Source: Brevundimonas sp.
Lineage (GTDB): Bacteria > Pseudomonadota > Alphaproteobacteria > Caulobacterales > Caulobacteraceae
DNA: 64,000 nucleotides
Reading direction: 5' to 3'
Assembly (NCBI RefSeq): GCF_027487935.1
Contig: NZ_JAIYCP010000003.1
Span: 62,001 to 126,000 of the forward strand
Shown: one piece after another, positions 58,418 to 64,000 of the stretch
How the letters are laid out: the number at the start of each line of letters is the position of its first letter
Numbering within the stretch: position 1 is the first letter of the stretch
Translations under genes and position numbers: made by a program
Notes under the pieces: model-generated
Told to the model about the DNA's origin: nothing
What the model saw: only the letters and a program-made list of their open reading frames with translations
The model's database searches: none

Positions 58418-59262
58418 GCCGGATCACCACAGCCGAATGGGTCGGGGTCCTGACGGCCTACAGCTATCTGATGACCAGCACCTCCGCGGCCTGGTTCCTG
58501 CGCCGCGAGGTCGAGGCCAGGGGTGGGCAGCTCGGCGTCGCCGAGTCCCTGCTCTGGCAAGGCGCAGTTTACGGCCTGTGGCTGCCGGTCTGCTTGCTGG
58601 TCTGGCAGATGCTCAATCGTTTCGGCGCTGGAGCCCGGACCATGTCGGTCATGACCCTGGCCGGGCTGGTCATCGTGCCCCTGCAGGCGCTGGCGGCGAC
58701 GGGACTCGATACGGCCTTCGGAGCCGGGACATCGTCAGAGATATTCGAGCGAACGATCGGCCGGGCACCCGTGGCGATCCTGCTCTACACCGCCATCTGC
58801 GCGGTCGGCATGGCGGCGGCCCATCGCAGCCGGGCCGTGGCGGCGAGGACCTACGCCAAAGCACTGGAGGGGGCGCTGGCGCTTGCGCGACAGGCCGCTA
58901 CCGAAGCGGACGCTCCGGCTGAACGACTGATGGTCATGATCGGCAACCGGCGCGCACCCGTGCTGCTGGAAGACGTCGAATGGTTCGCCGCGGCGGGCAA
59001 CTATGTCGTCGTTCATTGGGCGGATCGAGAAGGTCTGATCCGCGAACCCTTGAAATCGCTGGAGGCGCGACTGGATGAGCGCGTCTTTGCCCGCAGCCAC
59101 CGCTCGACCGTCGTCAACCTGGCGCGTGTGAGAGACACCCAGTCCTTGTCGGACGGCTCATGGAGACTGACCATGACCAGCGGCGCGGAACTGATCGCCA
59201 GCCGAACCTATCGCGACGCCGTGATGGCGCGCCTCGGCCGGCAGGGTGCCGGCGATTCCTGA
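58318..59262 (+). CDS. Membrane-bound LytTR-family transcriptional regulator
   Basis: This 314-residue protein has an N-terminal membrane region of about four helices (VGVLTAYSYLMTSTSAAWF, LLWQGAVYGLWLPVCLLVW, VMTLAGLVIVPLQALAAT, PVAILLYTAICAVGMAAA) and a LytTR DNA-binding domain (about 205-305: VEWFAAAGNYVVVHWADREG, FARSHRSTVVNLARV, TMTSGAELIASRTYRDAV). It lacks a receiver domain. The only in-frame ATG before the first helix is at 58318, 100 bp inside the upstream gene; a later start would lose a helix. Such membrane LytTR regulators may respond directly to membrane state. Regulon unknown. Confidence 0.82.
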   Translation: MEPALADLSIPDRDPDLDRRADRASAPFAGVRLSRITTAEWVGVLTAYSYLMTSTSAAWFLRREVEARGGQLGVAESLLWQGAVYGLWLPVCLLVWQMLNRFGAGARTMSVMTLAGLVIVPLQALAATGLDTAFGAGTSSEIFERTIGRAPVAILLYTAICAVGMAAAHRSRAVAARTYAKALEGALALARQAATEADAPAERLMVMIGNRRAPVLLEDVEWFAAAGNYVVVHWADREGLIREPLKSLEARLDERVFARSHRSTVVNLARVRDTQSLSDGSWRLTMTSGAELIASRTYRDAVMARLGRQGAGDS

Positions 59263-59317
59263 AAGCGCCCGGGTTGACCGTGATCGCGCATATCGGTCCT
59301 GCGCTGACGATCAGCAA

Positions 59318-60271
59318 TCAGGCGCGCTCGGCCAGCAGCTTGATCGCGGCCTTCAGCACCCGATCTGCGGGCAGGTCATGCATGTGCAGGATCGCCTGGT
59401 TCAGGTTCGGATCGATCTTGCGGAACTCATCGACCGAGCGCGGCCCGCGCACGGCGATCCCGCCCCACGGCCCATGCTCGGCCTCATCGGACGGCCCGAA
59501 GGCCGCCACGACCGGGGTGCCCGAGGCGACCGCCAGATCGGTCCAGATCGTGTCAGCCCCGACATAGAGCGCCGCCCGGCCCACGGCGGCGACCGTCTCC
59601 AGCGGACTCAACCGTCCCTGCAACTCGGTCACGCGATTGCGCGGCAGCGACAGCCGGATGGTGTGCGCCGTATCGCGCGCATGCTCGTCACCCACGACGA
59701 TCACCCGTCCGCCTTCCAGCGGCCCGCCGTCACCGACCAGGGCGACCGCCACCTTGGCATAGCGTTCGGACGGCCAGACCTTGCCCATCCAGTCCGCGCC
59801 CGGACCCATGGCCAGCAAGGGCACATCCTCCGCCGGGATCAGGGCGTCCGCAGCCGCCCGGGTCGTCTCGGACAGGAACAGTTTCGGAGCCGGCACCTGC
59901 TCCAGCTGCAGCACCCGCGCCGCCTGCTCGACCGCATGGACTCCGGCCTCCCAGGCCCCGCGCACGGCGCGCTTCTGACGCTTCAGCTTGCTGGAAAGGG
60001 TGGTGCCGCGCATGTCGACCACCAGACCCCAGCGCGTCTCCCGCACCTTGTTCCACAGGCCCAGCCAGTCCAGCCGGCTGTCGCGCTCCAGCACGATCAA
60101 CCGGTCAAGACGCGGCGTATCGGCAAACAGGGGCGCACTCTTCGGCGAACCCACGATGGTGAAACTGGCCTGGGGCATGGCCTCGACCAGACAGGCGAGC
60201 ACCCCCGACGAAAGGATCGCGTCGCTCGCATCCGCCTCGGCGACATAGAGGATCGGGAACCGTCCACGCAT
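59318..60271 (-). CDS. Glycosyltransferase family 9 (heptosyltransferase-like)
   Basis: This is a 317-residue GT-B glycosyltransferase of the ADP-heptose:LPS heptosyltransferase type. RFPILYVAEADASDAILSSGVLACLVEAMPQASFTIVG opens the N-terminal domain. The C-terminal domain has LLAMGPGADWMGKVWPSERYAKVA and VGADTIWTDLAVASGTPVVAAFGPSD, where the Asp/Gly/Pro motif binds the nucleotide sugar. I chose ATG 60271 over the frame start at 60328. It likely adds a core sugar to lipopolysaccharide. It is convergent with the LytTR gene and divergent from ygfZ. Confidence 0.85.
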   Translation of the reverse strand: MRGRFPILYVAEADASDAILSSGVLACLVEAMPQASFTIVGSPKSAPLFADTPRLDRLIVLERDSRLDWLGLWNKVRETRWGLVVDMRGTTLSSKLKRQKRAVRGAWEAGVHAVEQAARVLQLEQVPAPKLFLSETTRAAADALIPAEDVPLLAMGPGADWMGKVWPSERYAKVAVALVGDGGPLEGGRVIVVGDEHARDTAHTIRLSLPRNRVTELQGRLSPLETVAAVGRAALYVGADTIWTDLAVASGTPVVAAFGPSDEAEHGPWGGIAVRGPRSVDEFRKIDPNLNQAILHMHDLPADRVLKAAIKLLAERA

Positions 60272-60355
60272 GTTTGCACCGTATACGGATTCTCTGGCTG
60301 CAACGCAGGGAATGCTGACATGGCCCACAGCCGCGCCATACCCTATCTAGAGACC

Positions 60356-61153
60356 ATGACTGCCCGCATCGCCCGCCTCGACGACCGCGCCCTGATCCGG
60401 GTCTCGGGTCCCGACGCCCGCCCCTTCCTGCAGGGTCTGCTGACCCAGGATGTCGAGACCCTTGCACCCGGCGAGCTCCGCTTCGGTGCCCTGCTGTCAC
60501 CGCCCGGGCGGCTCCTGTTCGATCTCTTCCTTTGGGGCGAGGCCGATGACGTCGTGCTGGACGTCGCCGCCGACCGTCGGGACGCGCTTTTGCAGCGACT
60601 GGCCATGTACCGGCTGAGGGCCCAGGTCACGATCGAACCGGATGATCGTCCGGTCCTGGTGACCTGGGGTGGCGCGCTGCCGGACGGCTTTGTCATCGAC
60701 CCGCGCCTGCCCGGGCTGGGAGGCCGGGCCTTCGGCGCGGACCTCACCCCCGACGCAACCGGGGACGACTGGCAGGCCCATCGCCTCGCCCTCGGAATCC
60801 CCGACCCGCACGGCGACGCCCCTTCCGACAAAACCTATCCGATCGAGGCTAATTTCGACCTGCTCAACGGCATAGACTTCCGCAAGGGCTGTTTCGTCGG
60901 CCAGGAGACCACCTCCCGCATGAAGCGCCGCGGCAGTATCCGCACGCGCATGCTGCCGATCCGCTTCGACGGCCCGCCCCCGCCCTTCGGTGCCGAGGTG
61001 CTGAACGGCGACCTCCGGGCCGGCGAAGTGCTGACCGGGCAGGACGGGGGCGCCATGGCCTTGCTCAGGCTGGATCGGCTGGACGGCGATCTGACCGTTG
61101 ACGATCGCGCGATCCGGTTGCTCTGGCCGGCCTGGATGGAACGCCCGGCCTGA
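60356..61153 (+). CDS. ygfZ: Folate-binding YgfZ/IbaG-like protein (GcvT-related)
   Basis: This is a 265-residue tetrahydrofolate-binding protein related to GcvT. LDDRALIRVSGPDARPFLQGLLTQDVETL is the N-terminal signature, and IDFRKGCFVGQETTSRMKRRG contains the KGCFVGQE motif with the conserved Cys. It helps maturation or repair of Fe-S enzymes such as MiaB. It is near erpA functionally but not adjacent. Start ATG 60356 gives the usual start; an in-frame ATG at 60320 is less likely. Confidence 0.92.
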   Translation: MTARIARLDDRALIRVSGPDARPFLQGLLTQDVETLAPGELRFGALLSPPGRLLFDLFLWGEADDVVLDVAADRRDALLQRLAMYRLRAQVTIEPDDRPVLVTWGGALPDGFVIDPRLPGLGGRAFGADLTPDATGDDWQAHRLALGIPDPHGDAPSDKTYPIEANFDLLNGIDFRKGCFVGQETTSRMKRRGSIRTRMLPIRFDGPPPPFGAEVLNGDLRAGEVLTGQDGGAMALLRLDRLDGDLTVDDRAIRLLWPAWMERPA

Positions 61154-61327
61154 TCCGGCGGCCGGCCGGCACGATCACGCCGCAACAGCCTCTGATACAG
61201 GGCGTGCCATCAGGCAACAGGTCAGGATGATCCCGGCAAATCGTTGCGACATCTTCTCGACAGAAGTCAAACATCGGCGTTAGGTAGAAGCTGCGCAGGG
61301 GGCGCATCCCGCTCAAGGATCCGTGAC

Positions 61328-61681
61328 ATGTTCAAGTCTATCGCACGCCGTGCCGTACTGGCGGCCGCCATTTCCGCCGTCGCCTTCGGGACGATGGGTT
61401 TCCAGTCCAATGACGGCCAGGACCGCCGCGTCCGCATCATCAACGCCACCGGCGTTACCATGACCCATTTCTACGCCTCCAACTCGGGACGGAACGACTG
61501 GGAAGAAGACATTCTCGGCGAGGACGTCCTGCCCTCCGGCGCGTCGGTCCGGATCAACATCGATGACGGTTCGGGCGCCTGCATCTATGACTTCAAGGCC
61601 CGCTTCGCCGACGGTGACGAGCTGATCCGCTACCGGATCAATGTCTGCGAGATCACAGAATACCGCTACACCGCCGGCTGA
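61328..61681 (+). CDS. Exported hypothetical protein
   Basis: This 117-residue protein has a signal peptide (about 1-26, AISAVAFGTMGFQS). The mature part contains RRVRIINATGVTMTHFYASNSGRNDWEEDILGEDVLPSGASVRINI, a pattern I associate with uncharacterised alphaproteobacterial exported proteins. Two cysteines (GACIYDF, NVCEITE) may form a disulfide. Its product is probably periplasmic. ATG 61328 was chosen; the upstream extension is not signal-like. A strong terminator follows. Confidence 0.75.
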   Translation: MFKSIARRAVLAAAISAVAFGTMGFQSNDGQDRRVRIINATGVTMTHFYASNSGRNDWEEDILGEDVLPSGASVRINIDDGSGACIYDFKARFADGDELIRYRINVCEITEYRYTAG

Positions 61682-61704
61682 TCGCCCGGGCGGGTTGAAA
61701 ATCA

Positions 61705-61736
61705 GGGCCGTGCCCGTCCGGGCGCGGCCCTTTTTT
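61705..61736 (+). terminator. Strong intrinsic terminator
   Basis: GGGCCG (61705-61710) pairs with CGGCCC (61725-61730), with GCCCG/CGGGC inside, and TTTTTT follows at 61731-61736. It lies 24 bp after the stop of the exported protein and 26 bp before tag. Confidence 0.9.
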
Positions 61737-61761
61737 GCGCCTGATCCTCTAGACTGCCGCC

Positions 61762-62349
61762 ATGGCCGACTCACTTCACCGCTGCGCCTGGTGCGGAACC
61801 GATCCCCTCTATGTCGCCTATCACGACGAGGAATGGGGGGTGCCCGAATATGACGCCCGCGCCCTGTGGGAGAAGCTGGTGCTGGACGGCTTCCAGGCCG
61901 GCCTGGCCTGGATCACCATCCTGAGAAAACGCGAAGGGATGCGTGACGCCTTCGACGGCTTCGACCCGGAGATCATCGCCCGCTATGGCGAGGCCGATAT
62001 CCAAAGGCTGCTGGGCGACGCCCGGATCATCCGCTCGCGGGCCAAGATCAAGAGCGCCATCAAGGGCGCGCAGATCTGGCTGGAGATGCGCGACAGCGGC
62101 GAGGATTTCTCCGCCTGGCTCTGGTCCTTCGTCGGCGGTGCCCCGATCCAGAACCAGCTGATGGCGGGCGAGCCCTGGCCCACCCAGTCGCCGGACTCCG
62201 TAGCCCTGGCCAAGGCGCTGAAGAAGCGGGGCTTCACCTTCTGCGGGCCGGTGATCGTCTACGCCTTCATGCAGGCCGTCGGCATGGTCAACGACCACGT
62301 TAGCGATTGCTTCCGTCACGGGCCGGTTCGCGCGATGGGCGGCAGGTGA
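61762..62349 (+). CDS. tag: DNA-3-methyladenine glycosylase I
   Basis: This 195-residue HhH-GPD-type glycosylase removes 3-methyladenine from alkylated [48 protein letters not shown] contains the N-terminal zinc-binding Cys and His21 and the substrate pocket. The C-terminal HVSDCFRH provides the other zinc ligands. It is followed by rnhB with a GTGA overlap at 62346. Length is normal. Confidence 0.94.
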   Translation: MADSLHRCAWCGTDPLYVAYHDEEWGVPEYDARALWEKLVLDGFQAGLAWITILRKREGMRDAFDGFDPEIIARYGEADIQRLLGDARIIRSRAKIKSAIKGAQIWLEMRDSGEDFSAWLWSFVGGAPIQNQLMAGEPWPTQSPDSVALAKALKKRGFTFCGPVIVYAFMQAVGMVNDHVSDCFRHGPVRAMGGR

Positions 62350-63011
62350 CCACCCCGCCGAACATCCCGGCAAAGGCAAGGCTTTCCCGGAGTTTCCCGA
62401 CGCTGGCGCTGGAATTTCAGCTGATCGAATCCAGCGGCGGCCCCGTTTGCGGTGTGGACGAGGCGGGTCGAGGGCCGTGGGCCGGGCCGGTGTCGGCGGG
62501 CGCGGTGATCCTCAATCCCGACGACCTGCCCGCCGGCATCGACGACTCCAAGGCCCTGACCCACGCCCGACGCGAGGCGCTGGAGATCGAGATCAAGGCC
62601 CGTGCCCTCGCCTGGGGCGTCGGCTTCGCCTCGGTGGAGGAAATCGATCAGCTGAACATCCTGCACGCGACCGGACGGGCCATGCGCCGGGCGGTCGAGG
62701 CACTGGCCATCCCGCCGGCCGCGGCCCTGGTCGATGGAAACTACCGGTTCGACCTGCCGTGCCCGATCCAGACGGTGGTCAAGGGCGACAGCCTGTCCCT
62801 GTCGATCGCCGCCGCCTCCATCCTCGCCAAGACGGCGCGGGACCGGCTGATGGTCGAACTGGACGAGACCTATCCCGGCTACGGCTTCGCGGGCCACAAG
62901 GGCTACAACGCCCCGATCCACGCCGCCGCCCTGAAGGCCCTCGGCCCCTGCCCGGCGCATCGGCGCAGCTGGGCCCCGATCCGGGCGCTGCTGGAACCCG
63001 TCCGTGGCTAG
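62346..63011 (+). CDS. rnhB: Ribonuclease HII
   Basis: This 221-residue endonuclease cuts RNA in RNA-DNA hybrids and ribonucleotides in [24 protein letters not shown] holds catalytic Asp38 and Glu39, [14 protein letters not shown] another Asp, and [22 protein letters not shown] completes the active site. It starts at a GTG that overlaps the tag stop (GTGA), so translation is coupled. Its stop interlocks with the D12 methylase in a CTAG at 63008-63011. Genes for DNA repair and modification are grouped here. Confidence 0.95.
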   Translation: MTTPPNIPAKARLSRSFPTLALEFQLIESSGGPVCGVDEAGRGPWAGPVSAGAVILNPDDLPAGIDDSKALTHARREALEIEIKARALAWGVGFASVEEIDQLNILHATGRAMRRAVEALAIPPAAALVDGNYRFDLPCPIQTVVKGDSLSLSIAAASILAKTARDRLMVELDETYPGYGFAGHKGYNAPIHAAALKALGPCPAHRRSWAPIRALLEPVRG

Positions 63012-64000
63012 GCCGCGTCTGCCAGACGGACCGGCCGCTGGCTGACCACGAACAGATATTCCACGTTCCGCAACCGCCCCACCGCCCCGACCTTCTCGCC
63101 CTTGAGATTGTGGATGCCGATGCGGGCCCCGACGTAGCGCGGGCGGGCGATCTCGATCACCTGCACCTCGCCCCGGCCGGACAGCATGGCCACCAGCTGA
63201 TCCCGGCCCAGATAGCCCTCGTCATTGAACGAGACGATCAGGTTCGGGGCCTTCAGGCCCTCGATCACGGCCTGCAGGGCCGGGGCGATGCCGGGCTTGC
63301 TGTTGAAGGCGCTCTTTCGCGTCCGGACGTCGATCCGCTTGTTGGCGATGCCATAGGTCTCGGGCTGGTCCCACAGCACCAGACTCTCCCAGCAGTGGTA
63401 GTTGCCGAGGTAGGAGTGCTGGTTGTACGGCGGGTCCAGATAGACCAGATCGGCCTCGACCTGCGGCGCCAGTTCGACCGCATCGGCCCGGGTGGCCTTG
63501 CACGGCCCGTCCGCCACGCCCGGCAGGATGTCGGGCATCCGCAGTTCGAGGGGTTTGAGCGCCCGCGCCGCCCATGACTTCATATAGGCCATCTGCAGCC
63601 CGGCCGTGGAATCCACCCGGTCCGCCGCCTCCATCAGGCTGACCAGGGCGACCGCCTCCAGCTCGGGCTCCAGCGCCATGGCCGCAATCCGGTCGCGCAT
63701 CGCGTCGATGACCGCGCCGTTCTCCGGCGTGAAATAGCGCGCGTCCTCGCAAAAAGTCTTCGTGAACCAGCCGGCCCGGGGCGTCACGGTCCGCAGTTCG
63801 GCCAGCACGGCCTCCGCCCTCTCCAGCCAGCGCTCGCGGTCCGCCTGCACATAGGCGGTGGCCAGGACATGGGCATAGGCATTGTGGTCATTCGACCAGA
63901 CGCGGAAGCCGGCGCCCTTCAGGGCATGGCCGACCCGGGCGGAGCCGGAGAACAGGTCACAGACCGTCCCGCCGTCCGGCAGCTGTTCGCGGATCGCCGT
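63008..64000 (-). CDS. D12-class DNA adenine (N6) methyltransferase (partial, N-terminus beyond window)
   Basis: This is at least 331 residues, cut at the right edge. Motif [16 protein letters not shown] appears near the window end and motif [20 protein letters not shown] about 180 residues later, an order of the alpha/D12 (Dam-like) class, not the CcrM beta class in which the DPPY precedes motif I. The C-terminus has [15 protein letters not shown] and [13 protein letters not shown]. No restriction partner is visible at this end. It is convergent with rnhB and shares a CTAG with it. The recognition sequence is unknown. Confidence 0.85.
   Translation of the reverse strand, partial: TAIREQLPDGGTVCDLFSGSARVGHALKGAGFRVWSNDHNAYAHVLATAYVQADRERWLERAEAVLAELRTVTPRAGWFTKTFCEDARYFTPENGAVIDAMRDRIAAMALEPELEAVALVSLMEAADRVDSTAGLQMAYMKSWAARALKPLELRMPDILPGVADGPCKATRADAVELAPQVEADLVYLDPPYNQHSYLGNYHCWESLVLWDQPETYGIANKRIDVRTRKSAFNSKPGIAPALQAVIEGLKAPNLIVSFNDEGYLGRDQLVAMLSGRGEVQVIEIARPRYVGARIGIHNLKGEKVGAVGRLRNVEYLFVVSQRPVRLADAA

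Noticed and set aside
63008-64000. CcrM cell-cycle methylase
   Set aside because: Motif I precedes the DPPY motif, the reverse of the CcrM beta class, so it is a D12/Dam-like enzyme.

Overview
The window is GC-rich, densely coded DNA from an alphaproteobacterium, most likely Caulobacterales and probably Brevundimonas or a close relative. This is inferred from the gene complement and style: a FtsZ of 529 residues with a long C-terminal linker, CtrA-like TTAA-N7-TTAAC boxes and a GANTC site at division genes, a large TonB-dependent receptor, several SPOR proteins, and the clpS-clpA, scpA-scpB-nagZ and dgt/erpA arrangements. No species was identified by search. I see no rRNA, tRNA, CRISPR array, IS element or prophage. 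No gene-free stretch exceeds about 300 bases.

Layout. 1-2.1 kb (minus): clpA (cut by the window edge), clpS and a phasin. 2.3-7.3 kb (plus): a D,D-carboxypeptidase fused to a SPOR domain, the ribosomal operon rpsF-rpsR-rplI, a small Rap1a/Tai-like exported protein and dnaB. 7.3-13.6 kb (minus): a type B carboxylesterase, an SGNH hydrolase, a PYROXD2-like flavoenzyme, DUF817 and DUF3429 membrane proteins, and queF. 13.8-19.6 kb (plus): a nitronate monooxygenase, a beta-barrel-like protein, two tandem cold-shock genes with duplicated leaders, an S9 peptidase and small unknowns. 19.6-23.1 kb (minus): a cystathionine beta-synthase / hydrolase / cystathionine gamma-lyase operon. 23.2-38.5 kb: rnr, DUF4424, Nudix, GST, nupC, an isolated lipoprotein in lower-GC DNA, ilvE with a divergent OmpR-type two-component pair, proC-YbjN-UbiK, and lgt-midA-pgeF. 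38.5-51.1 kb (minus): a dcw-type cell-wall and division cluster, murC-murB-DUF5946-ddl-ftsQ-ftsA, then a TonB-dependent receptor, then ftsZ and lpxC. 51.3-56.3 kb (minus): dgt, SPOR protein, nagZ, scpA, scpB. 56.3-64 kb: erpA, a hydrolase, a membrane protein with a membrane-bound LytTR regulator, a GT9 glycosyltransferase, ygfZ, tag, rnhB, and a D12-class DNA adenine methylase cut by the right edge.

How the genes work together. The 38.5-51 kb block makes the peptidoglycan precursor (MurC, MurB, Ddl), builds the divisome (FtsQ, FtsA, FtsZ) and commits lipid A synthesis (LpxC). Cell-cycle control is suggested by three near-consensus CtrA boxes that fall only in this block, by a GANTC site, and by two DnaA-box-like nonamers at the start of ftsA.

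Most novel-looking signal. Two families of short, non-coding, inverted-repeat intergenic elements are present. (i) Three copies (near 11.5, 13.7 and 51.2 kb) have arms that are tandem 7-mers of the type GTGGYTA in opposite orientation around a 40-60 bp centre; two of them share a homologous 42-bp core, and one supplies the stop codon of the adjacent DUF817 gene. (ii) Two copies (near 52.0 and 54.9 kb) of a REP/BIME-like element carry about 30-bp palindromic arms. Both look like non-autonomous mobile or structural repeats and are the main candidates for a previously undescribed feature here.
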